Shown here one piece after another: positions 24,071-34,515 of a DNA stretch of 34,515 nt. Position 1 is the stretch's first letter; every line of letters begins with the position of its first letter. The position numbers and the translations under genes were made by a program. The stretch is from Mnemiopsis leidyi. Taxonomy: Eukaryota; Ctenophora; Tentaculata; Lobata; Bolinopsidae. The stretch is taken from the NCBI GenBank assembly GCA_000226015.1, contig JH153031.1:174256-208770 (forward strand). The letters run 5' to 3'. The notes under the pieces are model-generated. The model saw nothing but the letters and a program-made list of their open reading frames with translations. It was not told the origin of the DNA and made no database searches.

Positions 24071-25872
24071 ATGTTTCTCCAAACGGTTGTTCTTCTTATC
24101 CTCGACCTCAGTAAGTGAACTGTTCTGTTTATATTCTAATTCTTCTCTTACAAGTTCTCACGATGATGGTGCTGCATGCCTCAGCATTCTGATTCTGTAT
24201 ACGGACAGTACACCGAAATAACTTCTAGACTGTGATGTTACAATAAGGTACTACTACTAGTAAACTAGAAATTGTACAAAGTTTCTAAACTCTCCCGCTG
24301 CAGTAACATGAAATATTATCAGGTAATGTCGGGGAGGGCCGATACCCCTACGACACGTGCAATCCGGGACTGGTAAACGAAGGCTGGGTTTGTAATGAGG
24401 AGAATCTTTGCTGGTACGGCTGTGACAAGGGCTACTGCTGGTCTCAATGTAACGGTAGTGTGCACTTTTTTTGCTCGCAAAGTTATATGATCACGTGCAG
24501 TCTTGCAGTGCTGATCTCAATGTAACGGTAGTGTGCACTTTCTTTGCTCGCAAAGTTATGTGATCATCTTGCAGTGCTTGCCTGTATACTTATAGTACAC
24601 TAAATTTACACATAACGCATGCGCCCTGCATATTACTTAGGTATCAGTGACGATTCTAGGACTGCTGTCCGAAGCGGACTGTTGTCCGAAACCAGAAATT
24701 CGGTTTTCGGACAAGAGTCCGCTTCGGACAACAGTCCATTTGGCGGACTCTAGTCCGAATTTGCGTTTCAATTTACAATTACCATGTTAAATGGCTTTCG
24801 GTTTTCGGACAACAGTCCGCTTCGGACAACAGTCCATTTGGCGGACTCTTGTCCGAACACAAACTGCATGAGTGCTTGTTAAGACATGTAACACACATTT
24901 AGCCTCGACGTCCATTAGAGGTCATTTGAACCGGATGCTTGTCCGGATGAGGATGTGAGCCGTTAAATTCAAGAGATCCTCAGATTCGCCGGGTCGGAAA
25001 GCAAATTTGAGCCTGTACAAATGCTACATGATGATACAGAACCATTCTTTGTCATGCAGCACATGAAAGTGAACCATATATAGTTATACAACCAAAAGTA
25101 ATTGAGAAACGTGAGAATTTTCGGACAAGAGTCCGCTTTGGACAACAATCAATTTCGGACAACAGTCCGCTTTTTTCGGAACACAGATTCGGACAACAGT
25201 CCGTTTCGGACAAGAGTCCGCTTCGGACAACAGTCCGGTTACCATCAGTGACAGTTCCGAATTTATACGTAGTACCTGCCCTCTTTAAGTCGCTTAGTAA
25301 AAGTTGAAAACATGAGTATGTATCTCGGAACCTGCACGGAATTATATGGGATAGTGTGCATATATACACTGTGCATATATACACTGTGTATATATGTACA
25401 CTGTATATATACACTGTGCATATATACACTGTGTATATATGTACACTATATATATACACTGTGCATATATACACTGTGTATATATGTACACTGTATATAT
25501 ACACTGTGCATATATACACTGTGTATATATGTACACTGTATATATACACTGTGCATATATACACTGTGTATATATGTACACTGTATATATACACTGTGCA
25601 TATATACACTGTATATATAAACTGTGCATATATACACTGTATATATACAGTGTGCACTATATATACACTGCACACTGCATATATACATTGCATCTGCAGG
25701 GGCGGGAGCTGCACTGTGGGACGGCCCTGAAGGGACCTGCAATACGGAGTGGCACATGATGTGGGACATAGAGTGGTGCTGGCTGAGTGGGGAAAACACC
25801 ACCTGTACCACTAACCTGGACTGTGCTCCTCACAGATTCAACCAGTGTGGTGGTCCTTGTTCTATTGCTTAG
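24071..25872 (+). CDS. Cysteine/Trp-rich secreted protein B, complete
   Basis: Three exons, 24071-24110, 24323-24454 and 25700-25872, with both introns in phase 1, encode 114 residues. Exon 1 is a short signal peptide (MFLQTVVLLILDL). Exon 2 carries C-x10-C-x5-C-x3-C-x4-C-x3-C with NLCWYGC and CWSQCNG. Exon 3 carries C-x12-C-x8-C-x5-C-x7-C-x3-C with WDGPEGTCN and IEWCWLSG. All 12 cysteines and most Trp residues match protein A, so A and B are tandem duplicates on the same strand with exon 1 of B only about 100 bases after the poly(A) signal of A. Poly(A) signal AATAAA is at 26018-26023. The second intron (1245 bases) is almost entirely repeats. Family not recognised; a small extracellular disulphide-rich protein is all that can be claimed. 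Confidence 0.75.
24442..24580 (+). repeat. 73-base tandem duplication copying an exon end and splice donor
   Basis: TCTCAATGTAACGGTAGTGT occurs at 24442 and again at 24515. The first copy contains the true end of exon 2 of gene B and its donor; the second carries an identical exon end and donor in the intron. Using the second donor would add 73 bases and bring in a stop codon. Confidence 0.85.
24646..24975. repeat. Dispersed palindromic repeat, copy 2
   Basis: This copy is cleaner than that at 2948-3445, with alternating TTCGGACAACAGTCCGC and CGGACAAGAGTCCGC words, each a GGAC-4 or 5 bases-GTCC palindrome. It lies within the second intron of cysteine-rich gene B. Confidence 0.8.
25117..25250. 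repeat. Dispersed palindromic repeat, fragment 3
   Basis: At least six CGGACAAnAGTCCG words in about 130 bases, same family as the two larger copies, in the same intron as copy 2. Flanking blocks present in the larger copies are absent. Confidence 0.8.
25355..25690. repeat. 45-base higher-order minisatellite ending next to a splice acceptor
   Basis: Fifteen-base monomers close to TATATACACTGTGCA form a 45-base unit repeated with exact period (GTGCA at 25416, 25461, 25506, 25551 and 25596). Because 15 is a multiple of 3, spurious open frames appear on both strands. The array degrades at 25610-25690, and the acceptor of exon 3 of gene B is at 25699. Confidence 0.95.
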
Positions 25873-26779
25873 CTCTGAAAATTGATGATAATATCTTGAT
25901 TGTCATGGTAAAACTTGATGGTTAACCTATTTTATTATGATAAAAAGATGAAGATACACACTGCAGAGTGCTACACTTTACGTTTCTTTTGGGAACTGTT
26001 GCTTCTCGTGTTGAAAAAATAAAACACTTCAATTTAATAATAATAAAACAACCAGTGTAACAAAGTAATTATCTTTGAATGATTTAAACTATCAATTGAT
26101 CCTACAGATACTATACTACATAATATGCTAATAACTTTCAATTTTCAGCAACTCAAGCCTCCAGATCGACAACAATATTTAGTGTATGTTTTATAGATGA
26201 TGAATCAAAGAAAACTCTACATCTACAATATAAAATCCAAAATGCATTTTCCTTTTGCACTCTAATATCGGTAGTCTTTGTCAGGAGAACTGATAATATC
26301 TGGCAACATAATTTAAATGCCCACTTCCACGGGTTAGTAAAGGTTTAAGCTCGCGAAGCTGTGAGAGGAAAATAATCGGACTAATCAAACTTAATTATAA
26401 AACAATCTGTAAAGGCTTTGAGCTAACATTAGGAACACTAAGCCAAAATTAAATCCAGTTTTGACTTCAAAAATTGTGTGAAATTTTGAGGGTAAAAAGT
26501 CATATCTTCATATCGTGAGGTGTATTGCGATGAGATGAGTATTAAATATTTCAAATAGCATGCGTGTTTATATGTACTATTAAGGCGGGGTCACATGTGA
26601 AGAAAATCATGATAGATATGGTACATTTTTTAGTTCATTTTAACCATTTTTACACATCAAATCCAACTTTAGCCTTGTAAAATTTAAAACCTTCACAGGC
26701 GACCCCTCGTGATATGTCGCTAGTAAAATTCCAGTTCAGTTTGGTAAGTGACAAGCAGGTTTACTGTTATAACAAAATA

Positions 26780-27205
26780 CACGTGTACCACACGCAATAC
26801 ACACGCGCACGTGCATTTTATGATGAATATGCACGTGCCAATATTGCATGATGTGAAAAAATACTCTAGGTTCAACTTAACGAAAATAATATGTCATAAG
26901 ATAATTGCTGTGAGATGATCAATAAACTGTGATTATTAGTATGAAGTACAACAGAAAAAGTCTATACAGTTGTTATCAGTACTTGGTAGCTACAGTCGCC
27001 TGGCTAAACGTTGCTTATAGCAACAAATCACTTCATAACTCAATCAACCAGTTAAAACGTCATTAAGCGATTAATTATAAAGCAAAATGTTACAATACCT
27101 CTCTCTGTACAGGGTTCTAAAAATTTTAAGTTTATAAATTACAACATTCCGCGGTCGTACACGTGACAACCTCAATGCAAAGAGCAATGAGTATCCTGGC
27201 ACGTG
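26780..27205. promoter_or_regulatory. Cluster of five CACGTG E-boxes
   Basis: Exact CACGTG at 26780, 26808, 26832, 27160 and 27200. bHLH or bZIP factors bind this palindrome. The cluster is between the cysteine-rich genes and the fusogen-like gene and could belong to either or neither. Confidence 0.35.
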
Positions 27206-27907
27206 CAACAGTAGCATTTAACACGCGCAAGCAAGCGGTTTTGACGCTATTTTGTGAAGTTCAATTGGGATGTTTTCCACGCTTAAGAACGTAAAAAAAT
27301 ACTATAAAAATATTTCGACTGGCCGTGAAGAGCGGCAGTCTAGAAATTTAATATTTACAAATCTACAGATCAATTCGCACAATTTTTTGTATCTATTGAC
27401 ATTGACAAGCCTCCCAATAACTTTGGTAACGGAAATTAAAGATGAAATAATTTAGCGGAACTGGAAGAAAGAGAGAACAGTGACAAGGTGAAATTAGTAA
27501 GAAATAAAACCTAATATATAATTATAACATTTTGGGATATTCTAAAAGGTAACCTACTCAACAATCAACGTCTTACTCTTATAAACTGAATTCCATCATC
27601 CCTTGATTGCTTATTTAATAAAGCAGCACAGAGCGCGTAAACTATAAAATACCAATCAGCAGCATAAACTGTGCGTGGTCCAGGGGCGGCCATTAAGATG
27701 AACCTACTACAACTTCGTGTAACAACGAGCACAGTGTGCACGGTGCCATAAAGTTGCACGTCCTGTAAACCAATACGCAGCACACGCAGTTATTGTTAGG
27801 TGGAACTGTACACGGTACAATTCCACGTTAGTTCAAAGTCCAGTCAGTTCAGGTAAAGTTCCACACTAAAAAATCAAACAAAGTGGAATGAAGTGTGGCC
27901 AAGTGGC

Positions 27908-27949
27908 GGTTACTAGGTGACGGTTACTAAGTAACGGTCGCTTAGCAAC
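27908..27949. promoter_or_regulatory. Three adjacent X-box-like palindromes
   Basis: GGTTACTAGGTGAC, GTTACTAAGTAAC and GTCGCTTAGCAAC follow one another with almost no spacing, each like the GTNRC...RGYAAC half-sites bound by RFX factors but with a shortened centre. About 760 bases upstream of the fusogen-like start codon. Confidence 0.35.
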
Positions 27950-28711
27950 GGTCGTTGAATCAGTCTGTGAGGAGGTGTGTTGAGGAACTAGTTTCATCCC
28001 GGTCCTAGAGGTACATGTCTGAAAGAAACCGTGTGTAAGCGAACAGTAAGAAAATTTAACTTTGATACTCAACAGTATCCAACTGGTACTGGCATTCCAT
28101 TGTATTTGCCCAGCTCTCCCCTCAAGTATTCAAGTCATATTTCTAGGAACAAAACGCTCGTATTATGAACTTTCAAATAAGCTTCTAAGGACTGTTTTAT
28201 TACCTTGTGCCAGGCGATATTCCTGTGTCGTTTTGTTCGTAATGTTCGTGAGTTGACCTCAAATCTGGGAAGTAATATGTTTGTTAAATTTCCTGGGAGG
28301 ATGCTACATCAAACAAAACAATTTCAAAGTTAGCAATAATAAGCGTTCCCATCTATAGGTATGACAACAAGATCATATATTTCTAGGATCGCCATAATGT
28401 GCAAAACAAAGCGATAGTTACAAGACAATGGACGCCTCTGACAGTGTCTTTAAAATTAAGATATTAAGTCTTGATAAAGGCGAAAAAATGACGAGGATCG
28501 CTTCATTTTCCCCGTCTCAGTCATAGTGATTTAACTAATATGTCGATTTAGCACCAATATTCGTCGGCTTTATTACTTCATGCAACAATAGAAGAGCATG
28601 AGCACAACGTCTAATGAAAGAAGGATGTAGTTGCAGTGTTTATGCCAAATCTAAATACTGTACAGCCCAATGATATAGTGACTGCGTTTACTGAATTCAT
28701 TATGGCACGAA

Positions 28712-30546
28712 ATGCGTGTTTGTATTTTACTAATACTTGTCGTCGAGCTAGATTCTCACTTTCCCGAACACTGCTCATACGTCACTGTTGCTGGCGGTAA
28801 CCATGGGAACAACACGGCGGCAGAGTTTCCCGCGCGCGGCACACTATGCTATAAAGTAATTCTGAACACCTCAACCGGACAGACAAAACACCGTCTGTAC
28901 ACCCTGCAACACATCTCTACTGAGGTGGTGTACCCAGTCATCTCCAGCTACAACTTCACTGTACCAAATATCACCACCACGTGTATCTGCGCGTGTCCAA
29001 ACGAAGGTCCCATGGTTTGTGAGAGTCTGGAAGAGGACTGTGGGAAAGACTGCACGGTGGTATCCGCAGAGGGACAGACCCCGGAGGGTTGTGTCTGGGT
29101 TGGGGGCGAGGCGACGTCTTGCTGCAAGTTCTCTGTCACCCACAATAGCACCTCTATCAGAGGACAAATAGTTCAGCTTGCCGCTCCTGCTGATGTTCGT
29201 CACGTGTTCACGGTCACTCTTTTAGACCTTGATGAGGGGGAGGAGACGATATTTCAGAATATTTCCATCAGCAACTCTGGTACACAGCACATAGACGAGT
29301 ATCTCGATGTTTATATAGAAGTAGGTGGTGTTTCAGAGGAGTTGATACCTGCAGGTCTCTATGTTCAATATCTGGATAAGATCTTCAAGATGTGGGGAGA
29401 TCAGATCAATGGGGTTGAGGGGTGGGATCTTACTAAACTAGGATGGTATAGAGGATCTTTAGAGACAGGCTGGAGAATAAACTTGAAGGAGAAAGTGCAG
29501 ATCAGGACTTTGAACTGTGGACGTAACAATGGCAGGGTAATGGTCAGTGCACGGTACTTCGATGCCATGGGGTTTGCTTTTAACATTGAAGAACATCTAA
29601 TAAAATTAGAAGAGTATTACGGGACAGCCATAGAAACAGTCAGATTAGAAAATGACGACGTGGTGGCGCACGTGCTGCCTGCGCGCCTGGGAGATGTGCG
29701 CGCCACGCTCCAAAACAAGACCTCCATAGCGCACGACGTGTGGTTATCAGACACCTCCTCTCTAAAAAACTTTACTGCTATCCTAACGAGAGACGAGTAT
29801 GGAAACAACATACTGACGTTGCAGCTAGAGGAAGGTGTAGGAGAGATAACGGGGTACGTCCAGTCTGGGAAGGGTAGAGAGAAAATCTTCTTTACTTCCT
29901 CAAACCAGACTCTCAGACTGAGGGTGGTGACGGAATGTGGGGAAAATACGGAGGTGTGTTTACATTCCATCTGTAGGGCACCGCTCTGTCAGAGTAGAGA
30001 GTTTAGGGGCTGGCATTCCGCCAACTTTCATCTACTTCCTACTAACTGGTCTACCGTAAAAGGGAGGGTCTATGCAGGTTAGTACTGAGGATCTGAGTAT
30101 CTTTATTCAGTATGATGATCCCGCATCTTAAGCTTTCTACCGTATGTATATTTCATTACAAACTGTCCCACAGGAACTTGGTATAGTTTTGGGAAGCCGC
30201 ATTATTGGTTCGACACAGGTTTTCACTTCGGAGAACTGGTCATGCCAGCCGTCTACCTCGTTCTTGTGGGGGTCCTCTTCCGGTTCTTGGTTCAAACTCT
30301 GAACAAGCCAACAGTTCGGGTAAGGTAACGTGGAAATAGGGCTGGGATTTCGTTACTGGATTGGTGATTTTATGATCACTTTGATGACATAGTTCATGAA
30401 GAGGTCCTTGAAGTGTTATTGGATTTACCACTCAATTTCCCCAGCTGGAAAAACAAACGAAAGCAAAAAGTGAGGTGCAAATGGAGGACGAAGGGGCCTT
30501 GGTGAGAAGGAAAGGAAGAGTGGAGAGACGAAGAAGCAGTTTTTAA
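28712..30546 (+). CDS. EFF-1/AFF-1-like cell-cell fusogen candidate (class II fusexin)
   Basis: Exons 28712-30077, 30174-30319 and 30445-30546 join in frame (phases 1, 0) into 537 residues. Visible parts, in order: a signal peptide (MRVCILLILVVEL); a large ectodomain of about 450 residues with a cysteine-dense block near residues 90-145 (CICACP, DCGKDC, SCCKF) and about ten N-glycosylation sequons; a late cysteine cluster (CGENTEVCLHSICRAPLC); a Trp-rich pre-membrane stretch (WYSFGKPHYWFD); one transmembrane helix (VYLVLVGVLFRFLVQTL); and a basic cytoplasmic tail ending VRRKGRVERRRSSF. Size, topology, CxCxC pattern and long beta-rich ectodomain resemble the EFF-1/AFF-1 family, which fuses somatic cells in nematodes. 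The assignment rests on recall of the family pattern, not an alignment; HAP2 or an unrelated adhesion protein are alternatives. The ATG 10 bases upstream (28702) is out of frame and opens a short overlapping uORF. Confidence 0.5.
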
Positions 30547-31447
30547 TCACCAAAAGGAACCAAACAGGACAAACTGTTCGACTCTGTAGCTGCAAGCTTT
30601 CAGATGCAGCTGAGATTCGTACTGTTTTTTTTAACTGATGCTTGTTTTGTCATATCAACTTACGGAGTGTTTTCTAAGAAGATGTATGTATTTCCTACCT
30701 TGAATAACTTTTATTAGATTGTTGAGTGATTGGAGAGATTTTTTGTTGAGTTCAAGGTCGTCTCCTGTCGCCTTGCTCTCCGCTAAAGAGGTGCGATAAG
30801 ACTTGATCTTGCTTATACCGTCTATCAGAATCTGGTATAACCTAAAGGAGTTCGTTTTGATTAAGCTTGATTATATTTACTGAAGAAACACGTTGCTTTA
30901 ACTTAACACATGCCATCAATCCAATACAATTAAATTTCTGGGTGTACGATCGATATTCGCTGAAATTCAGTTGACATAATCGATCATACATGTTAAAGCT
31001 TTCAAGAAAACTGTCGGCTTTGAAGACGATGACAAAGACAACTCTAATTGCTGCATTTCTTAGTCAATCGGAAAATTGGCGTCATCATAAAGTAATAGAA
31101 GATTATCTGACCTCTGCAGTTCCCGATAAATGTCAATTTCAGGAACCATTTCCTTTTCGTCCGGTAATACTTGACATCCCTCTGATTCGTGAGAAGCACA
31201 TCTACTTCCGCAACTGTTGTGAAGTGGGAATTATCGATTTCGATTAAAATCTACGAAAATTAAGCAGTCAGGTCTTCCTTATTCCCGAAATAGCTTAGCG
31301 GTAATTTGGGATAAACAAGCCAACAATACAAATAAACCCTAAAATGTATGCCCAGTTAACCAATCCTCTAAAAATTCGGGTTACGATCAACAAAACAACC
31401 CAAAAAACCAAAACGTTTAGCAGTTTGGGCTGCTCAAATCTACTGAC
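30547..31447. other. Region between convergent fusogen-like and RasGAP genes
   Basis: Must contain both 3' UTRs and possibly the last RasGAP exon, which I could not identify. The open frame at 30990-31247 has no recognisable family. Confidence 0.4.
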
Positions 31448-33971
31448 CATGTCCACTTGTTGTGTAGGAGCGCTCCAGTGTGATAACGGGAGACTTTAGC
31501 TCCAGTCTCTCGGCACATCTTACTGAGACACGTGATCCAATCAAAGTGATCTACTGAATTATTTGCTCGAAGATAGACAGTCCCTGAAATGCAGACTTTT
31601 TTTTAGTAACCCTCGTGTAGCTTACAGTAGATTCTCAGCTGTCGTTTTTTGTTTTAGTTCACTTTTATTCATTCTATTCTTCTGCAGTGATCTCTAAATT
31701 ACCTTAATTTTTGAAAACTAGTTTAAGTAGTTTCGTAATTCACCAAACCTTTAGAGTGTATGATTTGAAAAATGTGGGGTACTCCGAAAGCATCCTCGTC
31801 AACTCTGCTAACACACTTGATGTCGGACCGCTTTATCGTGTACGGTTCTGAGGGAACTGAATTTGGACACTACAACAAAGAAGAAAACAACTGCATTTTG
31901 TCGCTTTACCGAATTCGGAGTTTAACATATTCTAAATTCTAAACTTCTGACAAAGAAGGATTGACTGACGCGACTTGAACCATCTGCCACTCTAGGTTAA
32001 AAAGGAGAACAAAATAGCAATTAAATAGAGCAAAACCACAGTAATAAGCAATTGTATTCCCGCGAAAATATTTACTGTATTTAAATGATTGATACTTGAT
32101 AGAAATACCATCGTAACGAAGGCAGGTGAATCCCTGGTCGTTTAAACGGTAGAGCTTCTTCCTCTTGTTGCTGTAGTCCCGGCCGATAAGACCAGCAACT
32201 CTGTACTCCACCAACTTTCCTTCTTTGTTGTAGTTGTTCGAACTGGAGTCGTCTTTTTGTTCCGTCTTACATACATTCTCGAGAAACTGGGAGGAAAGAA
32301 CTTACTGACACTCGTGATACGGTTTGGTGATAAAAGTGTGCAAAACTATCGCAGCAAACCTACACGTGCAGAATGATTGTAGTTTCCTCACCTGTTTGAC
32401 GCCGTTGACGTGCTTCATGTCCAAGACGCGCTGACTGATTGCCTCCATGTATTTTTCCTTACCCTGACGGAGTATCTGTTGTACATTGTAAGACTTGCTT
32501 ACACCAAACAAATCAGTACTTTGAGGTGTAGAGATAGTGTTGCAGCAAATAAAGGAATCAATTTGGAAAAATTTAGACAACTAGAACTCCGGGCATTAAA
32601 AAAAGAGGAAAGTTCAATAAAGATTCACTAACATATAAAAATATCTTAAGATGTTGAGAACATGATGAATGAAAGTAACAAATGGATTCACTCACGGCTT
32701 GATGGGTGTCCAGGTTACCAAGACTTTGTATTACTTTGGAAACAAGAGTAAGAGTTCGGCTCGTTTCTCGACTCTGAAGAAGTTGGGTTGCATGGCAGAA
32801 TTTTTCGATTTCAACTTATTTTCAGAGAATTTTTCGGGACGCATTTAAAATACCGGGAAAGAAATGTGAGATAAGAGAGGACTGACCGGTCTGCGAGACT
32901 GAAGCTGGAAGAGTTTGGGGTTGAGAATAGCCGGGGCAAAGAGACGGAGAAAGATAAAACCGCTCACAGCCGTGTATCTGATATCACTAACGTCTGAAGT
33001 TTAATTGTTAAGTTTAAATGACCCTGCACATAGCTATACTCAGAATTCTACACCGCATAAGTGCGGTTGTGTTTCACCACCAAATCGGCACCGCATTTCG
33101 GACTTGAATGGAATATGGATATTTCTAAGGGTCCTCAGTCAGTACTTATGACCAGTAAGTACTTATGACCAGGAAAATAGGAATAACACTGACCAGGAAA
33201 GTGACGTATAGCTTGTTTCTGTAGGTTACTGAACAGGGAGCTCAGAGTGTAAGGGCAGTCTCTGCCACTGTTAATGATAGCGGAGTACACTGAGTCGATG
33301 TTCCTAGTCAGGTTGTCCAGGTTACATTCCAGGATGTCGCTCGATCGTAACCGGGCTGGGTCAATCTCGCATGACAGGTTTTCTTTGTGAATCTGAGAAT
33401 GGAATTTAAAACATTTACTTGTGTTACTGCTTTATTAAAAAGTGACCAGTGAGGTGTAAGTTAACGACGGCAGCTACATTGGCAAAGTTATGAGACAGAT
33501 AGTTCACAGGGGTGGGCCAATTTCAGCAGCAACGTGACACTCCCATACGGCCCATCACACTGCTCTGTAACCCAGTAAATGAGCAACATGTCACAAAAGT
33601 GTCAACAACCCCAAGCCACGCCCAAATGACTTTTCCAACCATTAAAATGGGTTACATGCGAAGAGATCACGCACGCGCGTCAAGGCAGTCGCGTGAAAAT
33701 AAAGCCAGCGCAGCACACAACAAATAGGACCAAAAACTAGCAATAGCTCGGGCGGATCTTGCGCGGCAATACGCTAATTCCTGAGTCTATCATAAACAGA
33801 ATATGGGCGTTTTCCCCTTTCGGGACAAAAATAGCTCACAGATAATGCTACAAGGACAAATTCGAGTTATATATTACCGTATCCAGGCTTGGCTTTAAGA
33901 CTCTTGTAAGATAGGGTCGACCAATCATTTTCATCAGTTCATCCACTCCTTTTGTTGCCAAGGAATTCGCT
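31448..33971 (-). CDS. GAP1-family Ras GTPase-activating protein, C-terminal part
   Basis: Eight minus-strand exons join in frame: 33878-33971, 33194-33392, 32887-32993, 32696-32773, 32392-32475, 32109-32286, 31749-31847 and 31448-31583, about 325 residues. The RasGAP domain is recognised by [20 protein letters not shown], the signature [20 protein letters not shown] and [18 protein letters not shown] domain follows: [16 protein letters not shown], then [20 protein letters not shown] and [20 protein letters not shown]. The start of a BTK motif (RYHTGAFLHNKWT) ends it. This order is that of the RASA2/RASA3/RASA4/RASAL proteins, which stimulate GTP hydrolysis on Ras or Rap at the membrane. C2 domains and the arginine-finger half lie beyond the window. 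The last exon most likely ends at 31448 with donor GTCAGT, splitting the first BTK cysteine codon. Reading on to the stop at 31417-31419 would give a tail lacking the CC pair. Confidence 0.88.
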
Positions 33972-34432
33972 CTAAAGAGCGTGTTGGGATTGCTAAATGG
34001 GATAAATGGTTTTAATGTATAACACGGATTTTATCGTAGAGTTCACTCTCTGTCACATAGTAAATCAAAACAACATGTTTTCAAGCAATGCAAGTTACTC
34101 ATCAGTAGATTACTGATTATGTTTTAGTTCAGGTATATCAGCCTCCTAATTGTTTTCAAGGTGTGATTTGCAAATTAAGAAAACTCGTATAATATCTTTA
34201 AACATATGCTATCCTGGCATATTCGCGCCTATCCAAACCTGGACACATTTAAAGGCGACAGTTTGGCCCTGTATTATCACAATAATTTAGACTACAGCTG
34301 TTCACGAGTCACATGATCATTAATACAAGCCACCATTGGCAGATTGGACTTATAGCGAGCACTTCATTGGACAATAATGTCACGTGGAAATCACGTGATT
34401 GTGAATAAGAGAATAAGTGCAAGTGTAAAGAA

Positions 34433-34434
<2 letters not shown>
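33972..34434. other. RasGAP intron or upstream sequence, no exon seen
   Basis: No further RasGAP exon recognised. Two CACGTG sites lie near 34382 and 34396. Confidence 0.4.

Positions 34435-34515
<81 letters not shown>
34435..34515. repeat. GA dinucleotide microsatellite at the window end
   Basis: At least 40 uninterrupted GA units run to the last base. The contig probably breaks in this repeat. Confidence 0.97.

Larger units (their letters stand above)
25873..28711. other. Intergenic region upstream of the fusogen-like gene
   Basis: No exon recognised. It contains five CACGTG sites between 26780 and 27205, a spaced GTTGC-TTATA-GCAAC palindrome at 27010-27024 and three adjacent X-box-like half-palindromes at 27908-27949. 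Confidence 0.45.

Noticed and set aside
25355..25690. CRISPR-like repeat array
   Set aside because: Monomers are contiguous with no unique spacers, and the DNA is eukaryotic; it is a minisatellite.
25052..25811. Overlapping open frames of Tyr/Ile/Cys-rich repeats on both strands
   Set aside because: The 15-base minisatellite is open in many frames; only 25700-25872 is a supported exon.
28712..30546. Annotation as HAP2/GCS1 gamete fusogen
   Set aside because: Same structural superclass, but cysteine pattern, length and short tail fit EFF/AFF better in my reading; kept as an alternative only.

Overview
The window is nuclear DNA of an animal: multi-exon genes with GT-AG introns, two cilium or cytoskeleton genes, an animal-type RasGAP, secreted cysteine-rich proteins, AT-rich intergenic DNA, microsatellites and assembly gaps. 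I cannot name the species. An EFF-1/AFF-1-like fusogen candidate beside long tracts of small dispersed repeats fits an early-branching or marine invertebrate; a ctenophore is one weakly supported possibility, since EFF-like genes have been reported there as well as in nematodes, amphioxus and some arthropods.

Layout. 1-2366: a large imperfect inverted repeat (foldback element) with a canonical RFX X-box in each arm. 2948-3445: a copy of a dispersed repeat built from short CGGAC...GTCCG palindromes. 6282-6689 (+): an intronless profilin. 7205-8444 (+): the last four exons of the intraflagellar transport gene IFT140. 10720-13874 (-): an SLC35G-like EamA transporter whose intron holds a CAGA array and a 521-base gap. 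16443-20426 (-): an 11-exon secreted or anchored beta-lactamase-like serine hydrolase with a one-base frame disruption in exon 3. 23062-25872 (+): two tandem paralogues of a 12-cysteine, Trp-rich secreted protein, with introns filled by repeats. 28712-30546 (+): a three-exon single-pass membrane protein resembling the EFF-1/AFF-1 cell-cell fusogens. 31448-33971 (-): the C-terminal part of a GAP1-type RasGAP (RasGAP domain, PH domain, start of a BTK motif). The window ends in a GA dinucleotide run.

The genes do not form an operon or an obvious pathway. Exon structures were worked out by hand from splice sites, phase agreement and family similarity; every intron listed keeps frame, except at the single disruption noted. 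The fusogen candidate, the cysteine-rich pair, the broken hydrolase, the X-box-bearing foldback element and the palindromic dispersed repeats are the points most worth a second look.
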